Below, in pieces: positions 16,286-25,141 of a stretch of DNA of 64,000 nucleotides. Positions within the stretch are counted from its first letter, which is position 1, and each line of letters opens with the position of its first letter. The position numbers and the translations under genes are program-made. The notes beneath the pieces were generated by a model. The model made no database searches and had not been told where the DNA came from. It was given only the letters and a program-made list of their open reading frames with translations. Origin of the DNA: Herbaspirillum sp. (lineage in GTDB: Bacteria > Pseudomonadota > Gammaproteobacteria > Burkholderiales > Burkholderiaceae_D); NCBI RefSeq assembly GCF_017744395.1, contig NZ_JAGIBI010000002.1:496001-560000 (forward strand), in the 5' to 3' direction.

Positions 16286-17068
16286 TTATGCCGGCTTGAC
16301 CTTGTTCTGCTTGTGGTCGAGGAAGGCCGCCAGGCGCCGTTTGGTGTCGGGATCGCTGCCGGCCACCGCGGCCATCAGCGACTCGGTCATCAGGCCGTCC
16401 TGGATCGACTGGTCATGGATGCGCGGCAGCACATGCATGACGCCGTAGTTGGTCATGGCCGCATTGCCGGCGATGCGTTCGGCCAGTTCGCGCGCCTTGT
16501 CCAGGCCTTTCCCGGCGGCGGTGGCGTATTGCGAGATGCCGGCCTGGTGGCCTTCCTCGGCCGACAGCACGCGCCCGGTCAGCATCATATCGGCCATGCG
16601 CGCCACGCCGATCAGGCGCGAGATGCGCACCGAGCCGCCGCCGCCGACGAACAGGCCGCGCTGGCCTTCCGGCAGTCCATAGAAGGCGCTGTCTTCTGCC
16701 ACGCGGATATGCGCCGCCGCCGCCAGTTCCAGGCCGCCGCCGATGACCGCCCCATGCAATACCGCGATCACCGGCACGCGGCCGAACTGGACCTGCTCGA
16801 AGGCGGCATGCCACATGCGCGAATGGTGCATCGACTCCGGCGTGCCGCGTTCTCGCAATTCCGAGAGGTCGAGGCCGGCGCAGAAGTGTTCGCCCTTGCC
16901 ATAGATGATGGCCGCCTTGACGCCTTCGGGCAGGTTTTCAAAACAATCGCGGATGGCGCGCACCAGCGGGTCGCTGAGCGCGTTGCGCTTGGCCTCGCGG
17001 TTGATGGCGATTTCGGCGATGGCGCCGCGGTGGTGGATTTCCAGGAGTTCGCTGCTGTGGATGCTCAT
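16286..17068 (-). CDS. Crotonase-family enoyl-CoA hydratase
   Basis: A 260-residue crotonase. Both hydratase acids are present: Glu114 in GGGLELAAA and Glu134 in YGLPEGQ; the oxyanion-hole segment is CAGLDL (63-68). It lacks features I associate with Pseudomonas hydroxycinnamoyl-CoA hydratase-lyase (the WTAGMDLKEYF region differs), so a simple hydratase in a beta-oxidation route is the better reading. It is the first gene of the 13-kb minus-strand operon. Confidence 0.88.
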   Translation of the reverse strand: MSIHSSELLEIHHRGAIAEIAINREAKRNALSDPLVRAIRDCFENLPEGVKAAIIYGKGEHFCAGLDLSELRERGTPESMHHSRMWHAAFEQVQFGRVPVIAVLHGAVIGGGLELAAAAHIRVAEDSAFYGLPEGQRGLFVGGGGSVRISRLIGVARMADMMLTGRVLSAEEGHQAGISQYATAAGKGLDKARELAERIAGNAAMTNYGVMHVLPRIHDQSIQDGLMTESLMAAVAGSDPDTKRRLAAFLDHKQNKVKPA

Positions 17069-17100
17069 GCTTTTGCTCGTCTCGCCGTTGCTGGTTTTTA

Positions 17101-17141
17101 AATTTAGTTATAAATTAGAACTGTTATTTAGTATAAATATG
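17101..17141 (-). promoter_or_regulatory. AT-rich promoter region of the phenylpropanoid-type operon
   Basis: An AT-rich block in otherwise GC-rich DNA, 33-73 bp upstream of the crotonase start. It holds two similar elements, TTTAGTTATAAAT (17104-17116) and TTTAGTATAAATA (17128-17140), and a weak dyad between them. It is a plausible -10/-35 region and MarR binding site. Confidence 0.4.
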
Positions 17142-17178
17142 TGACGGGTAAACGCAAGGGCCATGCTGATGCAAGTCT

Positions 17179-17212
17179 GTTCGATATTCATAAAAGAGGG
17201 CGGTAACCGAAC
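17179..17212. promoter_or_regulatory. Candidate IclR/PcaR two-box operator A
   Basis: Box GTTCGATATTCATAA (17179-17193) and box GGGCGGTAACCGAAC (17198-17212) start 19 bp apart, about 110 bp upstream of the crotonase operon. The same two-box spacing recurs at five other promoters in the window. The surrounding gap 17069-17375 holds no gene. Confidence 0.4.
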
Positions 17213-17320
17213 AAAATTGCGGCGTGTGGTGATGCATGGAAATGCTGCGTTGCAGGGAAAGAATCGCTCGATTCACGCGGTGGCGGAGCGTAGCCGAAGC
17301 ACAATGCGGCCGCAGCAAGA

Positions 17321-17353
17321 AAAAACGCCGGTGTGCAATGCATCACCGGCGTT
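17321..17353 (-). terminator. Terminator of the binding-protein gene
   Basis: Read on the minus strand, a perfect 9-bp stem (17345-17353 with 17326-17334) is followed by six Ts (17321-17326). It lies just after the stop of the binding-protein gene. Confidence 0.8.
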
Positions 17354-17375
17354 TCCTTGTTGTGTCGGACGGGAT

Positions 17376-18551
17376 TTACTTGCCCGTGTCTTTCATGTTC
17401 TCGAACTTGTCGAACTCGACGTTGTAGGCCTCGTTGCCGATCTTTTCGACCTTGCGCACGTACACCGTCTGCACGATGTCGCGGGTGGCCGGATCGATGG
17501 CGATAGGGCCGCGCGGGCTGGTGAACTTCATGTTCTTGAGGATGGCCATGGCCTTGTCGCCTTCGATCTTGCCGTTGAGCTTTTTGGAGACGTCGTAGAT
17601 CGCGGCCATGCCGTCATACGCGGCCACCGCCATGAAGTTGGGGCGGCCGGCGCCCGGGTTGGCGGCGGCGAAGCTCTTCAGGAATGCCTTGTTCTCCGGC
17701 GAATCGTGCGCGGCCGAATAGTGGAAGGTGGTGATCACGCCCAGCGTGGAGTCGCCCATGGCCGGCATGACGTGGTCGTCGGTCAGGTCGCCGGTGGCGA
17801 TGACCTTGATGCCGGCTTCGGCCAGGCCGCGTTCGCGGTAGCCCTTCATGAAGGCCACGCTCTGTTCGCCGGCCGGAACGAAGATGAACACCGCCTGCGG
17901 CTTGGCGTCCTTGATGCGCTGGATGAAGGGCGCGAACTCGGGGTTGCGCAGCGGCACGCGGATCGACTCCAGCACCTGGCCGCCGCCGCCCAGCAGGTTG
18001 GTCTTGAAGGCGGTCTCGGCATCGATGCCGGGGCCGTAGTCGGCCACCAGCGTGACCACGCGCTTGATGCCGTTCTTCAGCGCCCAGGTCGCCATGGGGC
18101 CGGAGACCTGCGGCAGCGTCATCGAGAAGCGCGCGATGTAGTTGGACTTGGTGGTGATCACCGAAGTGGCGGCATTCATGACGATCATGGGCTTCTTGGC
18201 CTGTTCGGCGATCGGCGCCACGGCCAGCGCCTCGGGCGTCAGGCCGAAGCCGGCCAGGAAGTCCACCTTGTCGCGCACCACCAGTTCCTGCGCCAGGCGC
18301 TTGGCGATTTCAGGCGAAGGGCCGGTGGTGTCCTTGATGATGATTTCCACCTTCTTGCCGGCGACCTTGTCTCCGTTCTGCGCCATGTAGGCCTTGATGC
18401 CGCCTTCCATCTGCTTGCCGTAGTCGGCGAAGGGACCGGAGAAGGCGGCGATCAGGCCGACCTTGATAGTGTCTTCGGCCTGCGCGTGCGCGGCCGCGAT
18501 GAAATTTGCTCCTGCCAGCAGCGCCAGCAAAGCGGTTTTTTTGCGTGTCAT
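17376..18551 (-). CDS. Orphan ABC substrate-binding protein (Liv type)
   Basis: A 391-residue periplasmic-binding protein with a signal peptide cleaved after AHA near residue 23, then the family opening IKVGLIAAFSGPFADYG. The ligand-pocket region includes VADYGPG and the C-terminal PRGPIAIDPATRDIVQTVYVR segment. The last block is shared closely with the binding proteins at 29803 and 35077, so the three are paralogues. No permease gene is adjacent on its strand. It has its own terminator and lies back-to-back with a porin gene, so it is probably monocistronic and aromatic-acid specific. Confidence 0.9.
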   Translation of the reverse strand: MTRKKTALLALLAGANFIAAAHAQAEDTIKVGLIAAFSGPFADYGKQMEGGIKAYMAQNGDKVAGKKVEIIIKDTTGPSPEIAKRLAQELVVRDKVDFLAGFGLTPEALAVAPIAEQAKKPMIVMNAATSVITTKSNYIARFSMTLPQVSGPMATWALKNGIKRVVTLVADYGPGIDAETAFKTNLLGGGGQVLESIRVPLRNPEFAPFIQRIKDAKPQAVFIFVPAGEQSVAFMKGYRERGLAEAGIKVIATGDLTDDHVMPAMGDSTLGVITTFHYSAAHDSPENKAFLKSFAAANPGAGRPNFMAVAAYDGMAAIYDVSKKLNGKIEGDKAMAILKNMKFTSPRGPIAIDPATRDIVQTVYVRKVEKIGNEAYNVEFDKFENMKDTGK

Positions 18552-19100
18552 TTTTTGTCTCCAGGTTGCGCGTATTTCGTCGAGGTGAAACCGGTTCTTC
18601 TGCCGCCGCTATTTTCGCATCGCAGGCTTTTGTTGTTGCATCAAGGCGACGCGTTGCCTTTTCTTCCAGCCCGCGTTTTGTTGACAAGCCCCGGCGAGGA
18701 CAATAGTATCGTATCGAGTGTTCGGTTAACAACATATTGTTCGATAATCGCACATCAAATAAAACGCCAAAAAATAGAAGAGCGGAGACGGTTCTTCCCC
18801 AGGCATCAGTCGATGCCATTGACATGGCTTGATGCGGTATACGTGCTTCATCGTGCGCCGCGCATCACCGCAAAACATCCCGCGCCGAGGGCGTACGCCA
18901 TGCGGCCAGGGCTTGCTTGCGCCCGCGCAGGCGCGCAGGGCGAGGCAGCGCAGCACCGAAAAAGAAAGACGAAGGCATTCGCAGCAAAGAAGGGCAAGCG
19001 GACGGCGAGCAGCGAATCGCCGGCACGCGCCGGATCATGGCGCGGCCACCGGCAGCAGACCGGCCAATAACAATCGTTCACACAATAGGAGGAGACAACA
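18552..19100. other. Divergent intergenic region between binding protein and porin
   Basis: A 549-bp gap without a convincing gene. It holds operator B at 18720-18753 and, at its right end, an AGGAGGA ribosome site for the porin. No repeat or RNA was recognised. Confidence 0.5.
18720..18753. promoter_or_regulatory. Candidate PcaR two-box operator B
   Basis: The second box, GTTCGATAATCGCAC (18739-18753), is identical to the 15-bp sequence I recall as the PcaR target in Pseudomonas putida. The first box GTTCGGTTAACAACA (18720-18734) is a partial match starting 19 bp earlier. It serves the divergent binding-protein and/or porin gene. Confidence 0.6.
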
Positions 19101-20198
19101 ATGGCAAGAAAGACGGTATACGGCGCAGTCGCACTGGCCGGGGCATTGTGCGCGGGATCGGCAATGGCCCAGAGCTCGGTCACCATCTACGGCATCATCG
19201 ACACCGGCGTGGTGTACACCACCAACGCCAACGCGGCCGGCAATTCGAATTTCAAGATGCCGTCGCTGACCGGCTCGTTCCCTTCGCGTATCGGGTTCAA
19301 GGGGACGGAAGATCTCGGCGGCGGCCTGCAGGCGATGTTCGTGCTTGAGTCCGGATTCGCGCCCGACACCGGCGCGATGGGGCAGGGCAACCGCCTGTTC
19401 GGCCGCCAGTCCTTCGTCGGCCTGAAGGGCGACTGGGGCCAGGTCATGCTCGGCCGCCAGGTCAACATGACTTACCTGTCCGGACTGAAGACCGACGTGA
19501 TGGGCCCGAACATCTTCGCCATCGGCAGTATCGATCCTTACCTGCCCAATGCACGCAGCGACAATGCGATCGGCTATCTGGGCACATTCAGCGGCTTCAC
19601 CGTGGGCGCGACCTACAGTTTCGGCCGCGACACCGCATCCTCGGGCGGACCGGCCGCCACCAACTGCGCAGGCGAAGTGGCCGGCAACAGCAAGGCCTGC
19701 CGCCAGGTTACCGCCATGCTGGGTTATGACGGCAAGGGTTTCGGTGTCACGACTTCCTATGACATCCTGTACGGCAATACCGGCGCAGCGAATGGCTTGA
19801 GCAGCAGCGACAACACGGACCAGCGCGTGACCCTCAACGGCTACGTCATGCTGGGCGAGGCCAAGATCGGCGCCGGTGTGATCGATCGCCGCACCCGTGC
19901 GGCGGCCAATACCAATACCGACTCCGATCTGTACTACCTGGGTGTGAGCTATCCGTTCTCGGCGGCGCTGGTGCTGGATGCGCAGATCTCGCGCCTGGAT
20001 GTGAAGAACAGTCCCAACGACGTCAACCTGCTGGTGGCGCGCCTGACCTACAACCTGTCCAAGCGCACCGCGCTGTACACATCGGTGGGCCGCATCACTA
20101 ACGGCGGCACATCGGCGGTCGCCATCGATGCCGGCGGCACGGTCGGCGCCGGCAAGAACCAGGTCGGCGTGATGACGGGTATCCGCCACACCTTCTGA
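19101..20198 (+). CDS. Gram-negative outer-membrane porin
   Basis: A 365-residue trimeric-porin-type protein (Burkholderiales Porin_4/OmpC-like). Signal peptide ends after AMA at residue 23; the mature protein begins QSSVTIYGIIDTG and ends in the terminal Phe (GIRHTF) required for outer-membrane assembly. Typical porin blocks are visible: RIGFKGTEDLGGGLQA and LFGRQSFVGLKGDWGQ. Its location between an orphan aromatic-type binding protein and the pca genes suggests it admits aromatic acids. A strong terminator follows. Confidence 0.93.
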   Translation: MARKTVYGAVALAGALCAGSAMAQSSVTIYGIIDTGVVYTTNANAAGNSNFKMPSLTGSFPSRIGFKGTEDLGGGLQAMFVLESGFAPDTGAMGQGNRLFGRQSFVGLKGDWGQVMLGRQVNMTYLSGLKTDVMGPNIFAIGSIDPYLPNARSDNAIGYLGTFSGFTVGATYSFGRDTASSGGPAATNCAGEVAGNSKACRQVTAMLGYDGKGFGVTTSYDILYGNTGAANGLSSSDNTDQRVTLNGYVMLGEAKIGAGVIDRRTRAAANTNTDSDLYYLGVSYPFSAALVLDAQISRLDVKNSPNDVNLLVARLTYNLSKRTALYTSVGRITNGGTSAVAIDAGGTVGAGKNQVGVMTGIRHTF

Positions 20199-20255
20199 GC
20201 GGCAGTGGGAAAGTCTTGAGGAGAATGGCGAAGACGGTTTCCGTCTTTGCCTTTG

Positions 20256-20290
20256 GCCCGGCCATCGGAATGGATGGCCGGGCTGTTTTC
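20256..20290 (+). terminator. Porin terminator
   Basis: Perfect 11-bp stem 20256-20266 / 20273-20283 with a 6-nt loop, followed by TGTTTTC. Confidence 0.8.
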
Positions 20291-20321
20291 TTTGCGGGAG
20301 CGGAAAGGAAGCGGATAACGC

Positions 20322-21200
20322 TCAGGGCAGCAGCACCGACAGTTCCTGGGCGCCGCGCAGCAGCACCGGCAGGATCTCTTCTTCCATCTGGCGCCGCGAT
20401 ACGCGCGCGGCTTGCGCGCCGACGTTGAGCGCGGCCAGCACATTGCCGGAGGCGCCGCGCACCGGCACGGCGATGGAACGCAGGCCCACTTCCAGTTCCT
20501 CGTCGATGATGGCGTAGCCCGCTTCACGCACGCCGGCCAGGATTTCCCGCAGGCGTTTTTGCGAGACCACGGTCTTGTCGGTCAGGGCGCGCAGCTTTAC
20601 CTTTTCGAAATAGGCTTTCAGCTGGTCATCCGGCAGGTGGGACAGCATGACGCGTCCCAGAGAGGTGCAGTAGGCCGGCAGGCGGCTGCCGGTGTTGAGC
20701 GCCACCGACATCACGCGCGAGGCGGCCGAGCGCGCCACGTACAGTACTTCATTGTCGTCCAGCACGGCCAGCGAGCAGGATTCGCCCAGCGTGCGGCTGA
20801 TGTTGTTGAGGTAGGGCTGGGCGGAAACCGTCAGCGGCGTCGATGACAGATAGGAGTAGCCCAGCGTCAGGATCTTCGGGCGCAGCGAGAAGTTGTTGAC
20901 TTCGGAGTCGGCATAGCCCAGTTGCTTGAGCGTATGCAAGCAGCGCCGCACGGCCGCGCGCGGAATGCCGGTCTTCTGGCTGATCTGGGCGATGGTCAGG
21001 CTGCGGCGCGAATCGCTGAAGGCGCGGATCACCGCCAGCCCGCGCGCCAGCGAGGTCATGAAGCTGGGATCGGTGAGGGCGTCGATTTCCTCGGCGATGG
21101 TCAGTTCGCGTTCTTCAACGGCTTCCTTGGGCTTGGCCCTGGTCTTGCCGGTGCTGGCGGGAGTGGTTTTGCGGGCCTTCGGGGCTGGAGTGGTCGGCAT
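20322..21200 (-). CDS. pcaR: IclR-family regulator, PcaR-like
   Basis: A 292-residue IclR protein: a basic, Lys/Pro-rich N-terminal extension (1-40), a winged HTH near 50-110 (LTIAQISQKTGIPRAAVRR), and the C-terminal effector domain (LPAYCTSLGRVMLSHL; GYAIIDEELEVGLRSIAVPV). It is transcribed divergently from pcaIJF with a candidate two-box operator in between, the arrangement expected for PcaR, which in pseudomonads activates pca genes in response to beta-ketoadipate. Two other IclR genes are present in the window, so which one is the true PcaR is open. Confidence 0.8.
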   Translation of the reverse strand: MPTTPAPKARKTTPASTGKTRAKPKEAVEERELTIAEEIDALTDPSFMTSLARGLAVIRAFSDSRRSLTIAQISQKTGIPRAAVRRCLHTLKQLGYADSEVNNFSLRPKILTLGYSYLSSTPLTVSAQPYLNNISRTLGESCSLAVLDDNEVLYVARSAASRVMSVALNTGSRLPAYCTSLGRVMLSHLPDDQLKAYFEKVKLRALTDKTVVSQKRLREILAGVREAGYAIIDEELEVGLRSIAVPVRGASGNVLAALNVGAQAARVSRRQMEEEILPVLLRGAQELSVLLP

Positions 21201-21339
21201 ATTCGATCGGTTTGCGATAACGGTCGGATGTTGTCAGGTCGGCACGGCTACGCGAAGATTTTAAACGCATGTGCGGCAAACGAACACATCCGGCGAGTTT
21301 TTCTTGACGGCGGCCAAACCGGATCGCTAAACTCTTTTT

Positions 21340-21373
21340 GTGCGAAAAACAAACATTAGTTCGTTTATCGAAC
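21340..21373. promoter_or_regulatory. Candidate PcaR two-box operator C (pcaR/pcaI)
   Basis: Boxes GTGCGAAAAACAAAC (21340-21354) and GTTCGTTTATCGAAC (21359-21373) start 19 bp apart; the second is a perfect GTTCG-N5-CGAAC dyad. It lies in the 311-bp divergent gap 21201-21511, which holds no gene. Confidence 0.6.
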
Positions 21374-21511
21374 AAAACAGGGGCGAATAAAGCTACCCTG
21401 TGACGATAATAAAAACCACTGGAGACAGCGCCGGGACGAGCCATGCAGGCGGCTTGGGCATCGGATTCATGCATCTGCCGCTCGAACTGCGGCAACAAAA
21501 GAGAGTGCAAC

Positions 21512-22186
21512 GTGATCGATAAAACTTTTGAGTCTTTGGAACAGGCGGTGGCCGACATCCATGACGGCGCCACCATCATGATCGGCGGCTTCGGCAATGC
21601 CGGCATGCCGGCCGCGCTGATCGATGCGCTGATCGCCCAGGGCGCGCGTGACCTGACCATCGTCAACAACAATGCCGGCAACGGCGACACCGGCCTGGCC
21701 GCGCTGCTCAAGACCAAGCGGGTGAAGAAGATCATCTGCTCCTTCCCGCGCCAGGCCGATTCCCATGTGTTCGACGCGCTCTACCGCGCCGGCGAGATCG
21801 AGCTGGAGCTCACGCCCCAAGGCAACCTGGCCGAACGCATCCGCGCCGCCGGCGCCGGCATCGGCGGCTTCTTCAGCCCCACCGGCTACGGCACCATGCT
21901 GGCCGAAGGCAAGGAAACGCGCGTCATCAACGGCCGCAACTACGTGCTGGAGTCGCCGATCCACGCCGACTTCGCGCTGATCAAGGCGCTGCGCGGCGAC
22001 CGCTGGGGCAACCTGGTGTACCGCAAGACCGCGCGCAACTTCGGGCCGATCATGGCCATGGCCGCCAAGTGCGCCATCGCCCAGGTCAGCGAAGTGGTGG
22101 AGCTGGGGCAGCTCGATCCGGAAGCCATCGTCACGCCGGGCATCTTCGTGCAACGGGTCGTGCAAACCAAGGAGGCACAGCAATGA
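21512..22186 (+). CDS. pcaI: 3-oxoadipate CoA-transferase subunit A
   Basis: Alpha subunit of the enzyme moving CoA from succinyl-CoA to 3-oxoadipate. The 224-residue product shows the class I CoA-transferase pattern IMIGGFGNAGMP, the VNNNAG segment and GGFFSPTGYGT. The start is the GTG at 21512, because the following MIDKTFES segment aligns with the family N-terminus; an ATG at 21443 would add 23 unrelated residues. Its stop overlaps the pcaJ start (ATGA). Confidence 0.93.
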   Translation: MIDKTFESLEQAVADIHDGATIMIGGFGNAGMPAALIDALIAQGARDLTIVNNNAGNGDTGLAALLKTKRVKKIICSFPRQADSHVFDALYRAGEIELELTPQGNLAERIRAAGAGIGGFFSPTGYGTMLAEGKETRVINGRNYVLESPIHADFALIKALRGDRWGNLVYRKTARNFGPIMAMAAKCAIAQVSEVVELGQLDPEAIVTPGIFVQRVVQTKEAQQ

Positions 22187-22824
22187 ACCGTTTTTCCCGC
22201 GACCAGATCGCCGCGCGCGTCGCGCAAGATATCCCCGAGGGCGCATATGTGAACCTCGGCATCGGCCTGCCGACCAAGGTCGCCAATTACCTGCCTGCCG
22301 ACAAGGAAATCTTCCTGCACAGCGAAAACGGCCTGCTCGGCATGGGCCCGGCGCCGGCGCCTGGCGAGGAGGATGAAGACCTGATCAATGCCGGCAAGCA
22401 GCCGGTGACGCTGCTGACCGGCGGTTCCTACTTCCATCACGGCGACTCGTTTGCGATGATGCGCGGCGGCCACCTCGACATTTGCGTGCTGGGCGCGTTC
22501 CAGGTGTCGGCCGGCGGCGACCTGGCCAACTGGCACACCGGCGCGCCGGACGCAATCCCCGCCGTCGGCGGCGCGATGGACCTGGCCATCGGCGCCAAGC
22601 AGGTGTTCGTGATGATGGAACACCAGACCAAGAACGGCGAAAGCAAGATTGTCGGACAATGCACCTATCCGCTGACCGGCATCGGCTGCGTCAACCGCAT
22701 CTATACCGACCTGGCCGTGATCGACGTCACGCCGCAGGGATTGCAGGTGCGCGAGATCGTCGACGGCCTGTCCTTCGAAGAATTGCAAAAGCTGACCGGT
22801 GCGCCGCTGCTGCCGGCGGCTTGA
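22183..22824 (+). CDS. pcaJ: 3-oxoadipate CoA-transferase subunit B
   Basis: Beta subunit of 3-oxoadipate CoA-transferase, 213 residues. The catalytic glutamate lies in HSENGLLGMG (near residue 46), the residue that carries CoA as a thioester, and the GIGLPTKV segment precedes it. An AGGAGG ribosome site and a 4-bp overlap with pcaI fix the ATG at 22183. Confidence 0.95.
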   Translation: MNRFSRDQIAARVAQDIPEGAYVNLGIGLPTKVANYLPADKEIFLHSENGLLGMGPAPAPGEEDEDLINAGKQPVTLLTGGSYFHHGDSFAMMRGGHLDICVLGAFQVSAGGDLANWHTGAPDAIPAVGGAMDLAIGAKQVFVMMEHQTKNGESKIVGQCTYPLTGIGCVNRIYTDLAVIDVTPQGLQVREIVDGLSFEELQKLTGAPLLPAA

Positions 22825-22860
22825 GTTGCATCGGAATAGCATCGGAACCATGAGGAAGCC

Positions 22861-24063
22861 ATGAAAGACGTATTTATCTGCGACGCCATCCGCACCCCGA
22901 TCGGCCGTTTCGGCGGCGCCTTGAAGGACGTGCGCGCCGACGACCTCGGCGCGGTGCCGCTGCGCGCCCTGATGGAGCGCAATCCGCAGGTCGACTGGAG
23001 CGCGGTGGACGACGTGATCTACGGCTGCGCCAACCAGGCCGGCGAAGACAACCGCAACGTGGCGCGCATGTCGCTGCTGCTGGCCGGCTTGCCCAAGGAA
23101 GTGTCCGGCTCCACCATCAACCGCCTGTGCGGTTCGGGTATGGACGCGGTCGGCACCGCCGCGCGCGCCATCAAGTCGGGCGAAGCGCAACTGATGATCG
23201 CCGGCGGCGTGGAATCGATGACGCGTGCGCCGTTCGTGATGGGCAAGGCGGAGAGCGCCTTCTCCCGCAACGCGACCATCCAGGACACCACCATCGGCTG
23301 GCGCTTCGTCAATCGCCTGATGAAAGAGCAATACGGCGTCGACGCCATGCCGGAGACGGCGGAGAACGTGGCCGACGACTACAAGGTCAATCGCCTCGAC
23401 CAGGACAAGTTCGCCGTGAACAGCCAGGCCAAGGCGGCCGAAGCGCAGAAGAACGGCACCCTGGCGCAGGAGATCGTGCCGGTGGTGATCCCGCAGAAGA
23501 AGGGCGATCCGGTTACTGTTTTGCAGGATGAGCATCCGCGCGCCACCAGCATGGAGGCATTGGCCAAGCTGAAGGGCGTGGTGCGCCCCGATGGCACGGT
23601 CACGGCCGGCAATGCCTCGGGCGTGAACGACGGCGCCTGCGCCTTGCTGTTGGCCAGCGCCGAAGCGGTGGAAAAATACGGCCTGAAACCGAAGGCGCGT
23701 ATCCTCGGCATGGCCGCCGCCGGCGTGGCGCCGCGCATCATGGGCATCGGCCCGGCGCCGGCCAGCAAGAAACTGCTGGCGCAGCTGGGCCTCACCATCG
23801 ACCAGATGGATGTGATCGAACTGAACGAAGCCTTCGCCTCGCAAGGACTGGCGGTGTTGCGCGAGCTGGGCGTGGCCGACGACGATGCGCGCGTCAATCC
23901 CAACGGCGGCGCCATCGCGCTGGGCCACCCGCTGGGCATGAGCGGCGCGCGCCTGGTGACGACCGCGGCCTACCAGCTGCAGCGCACCGGCGGCCGCTAC
24001 GCGCTGTGCACCATGTGTATCGGCGTGGGGCAGGGCATCGCGATGGTGATCGAGCGGGTCTGA
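22861..24063 (+). CDS. pcaF: 3-oxoadipyl-CoA thiolase
   Basis: Final enzyme of the beta-ketoadipate pathway, splitting 3-oxoadipyl-CoA into succinyl-CoA and acetyl-CoA. The 400-residue thiolase has Cys90 (RLCGSGMDAVG), His356 (GHPLGMSG) and Cys386 (MCIGVGQG). The family-typical N-terminus IRTPIGRFGGALKDVRADDL supports the assignment over a generic thiolase. It lies 36 bp after pcaJ, preceded by AGGAAG. Confidence 0.95.
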   Translation: MKDVFICDAIRTPIGRFGGALKDVRADDLGAVPLRALMERNPQVDWSAVDDVIYGCANQAGEDNRNVARMSLLLAGLPKEVSGSTINRLCGSGMDAVGTAARAIKSGEAQLMIAGGVESMTRAPFVMGKAESAFSRNATIQDTTIGWRFVNRLMKEQYGVDAMPETAENVADDYKVNRLDQDKFAVNSQAKAAEAQKNGTLAQEIVPVVIPQKKGDPVTVLQDEHPRATSMEALAKLKGVVRPDGTVTAGNASGVNDGACALLLASAEAVEKYGLKPKARILGMAAAGVAPRIMGIGPAPASKKLLAQLGLTIDQMDVIELNEAFASQGLAVLRELGVADDDARVNPNGGAIALGHPLGMSGARLVTTAAYQLQRTGGRYALCTMCIGVGQGIAMVIERV

Positions 24064-24274
24064 CGTCAACCGGCGGCGCCGCGCGTGGGCAGCGCCGCCG
24101 GGAAGACGTACAAGGAAGTACCAGGAAGCACCAATACAAAAAATATCCAATGACGAGCCGCCGGAAAAAAGAGCGGCGCAAGTGCAGAAGAGGAGACCTG
24201 CAGCAAATGTGCACGCATTGTCATTTCACGCCCGCAACGGGCGCACGGCGGCAGCGCCGGAACGGGAGGCAGCC

Positions 24275-25141
24275 ATGATCGGCAACCTCTTCGGCGTATT
24301 GTTCGACGGCATCGCCTACGGCAGCCTGCTGTTCCTGATCAGCGTCGGCCTGTCGGTGACGATGGGCATGATGAACTTCATCAACCTGGCGCACGGCGCC
24401 TTCGCCATGCTGGGCGGCTATGTCTGCGTGACTCTGCTCAACCGCATGGGCGTACCGTTCCTGGCATCGTTGCCGCTGGCCTTCCTGGCCGCGGCCGCGG
24501 TCGGCCTGGTGCTGGAGCGTTCGCTGTATCGCCGCCTGTACAAGGCCAGCCACCTGGACCAGGTGCTGTTCTCCATCGGCCTGACCTTCATGGCGGTGGC
24601 CGGCGCCACCTGGATGTGGGGCCCGACCCAGCAGCCGGTGGTGCTGCCTGACTGGCTGCGCGGGCAGGTTTCCCTGCTCGGCCTGGACGTCGGCGCCTAC
24701 CGCCTGTTCCTGATCGGCGTCGTGGTGCTGGTGACGGCGGCGCTGGGCCTGCTGATCGAGCGTACCCGTTTCGGCGCGCAGATCCGCGCCTCGGTTGACA
24801 ACCAGGTGGCCGCGGCCGGCCTGGGCATCAACGTCAGCCGGGTATTCAGCCTGACCTTCGCGCTCGGCTCCGGCCTGGCCGGGCTGGGCGGCGGCCTGGG
24901 CATCGACGTGCTGGGCCTGGATCCTACCTTCCCGGTCAAGTACATGGTGTACTTCCTGCTCGTGGTGGCGGTCGGCGGAGCCGGCACCATCAAGGGGCCG
25001 CTGCTGGCGGCGATCATCCTGGGCGTGTTCGACGTGGCCGGCAAATACTATGTGCCGCAGATCGGCGCCTTCGTCATCTACGGCCTGATGGTGGTGCTGC
25101 TGATCCTGTTCCCGGCCGGTCTGGTCAGGAGGCGCGGATGA
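24275..25141 (+). CDS. livH: Branched-chain-type ABC permease, LivH family
   Basis: A 288-residue permease with the family opening LFDGIAYGSLLFLISVGLSV and MNFINLAHGAFAMLGGY. The ATG at 24275 has a GGGAGG ribosome site; an in-frame start 31 codons upstream lacks similarity. It begins a tight livHMGF run (overlaps of 4, 4 and 8 bp) located 211 bp after pcaF, so it is probably co-transcribed with or linked to pca expression. No binding protein lies in the run. Confidence 0.93.
   Translation: MIGNLFGVLFDGIAYGSLLFLISVGLSVTMGMMNFINLAHGAFAMLGGYVCVTLLNRMGVPFLASLPLAFLAAAAVGLVLERSLYRRLYKASHLDQVLFSIGLTFMAVAGATWMWGPTQQPVVLPDWLRGQVSLLGLDVGAYRLFLIGVVVLVTAALGLLIERTRFGAQIRASVDNQVAAAGLGINVSRVFSLTFALGSGLAGLGGGLGIDVLGLDPTFPVKYMVYFLLVVAVGGAGTIKGPLLAAIILGVFDVAGKYYVPQIGAFVIYGLMVVLLILFPAGLVRRRG

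Noticed and set aside
16286-17068. Crotonase as hydroxycinnamoyl-CoA hydratase-lyase (Ech)
   Set aside because: Segments diagnostic of that enzyme differ, no vanillin dehydrogenase is adjacent, and a full beta-oxidation set is; not excluded, but less likely.
14339-17101. A 920-codon open frame antisense to the CoA ligase and crotonase genes
   Set aside because: High GC makes long stop-free antisense frames common; its translation is Arg/His/Gln/Gly-rich with no family features, and the opposite strand holds well-supported genes.
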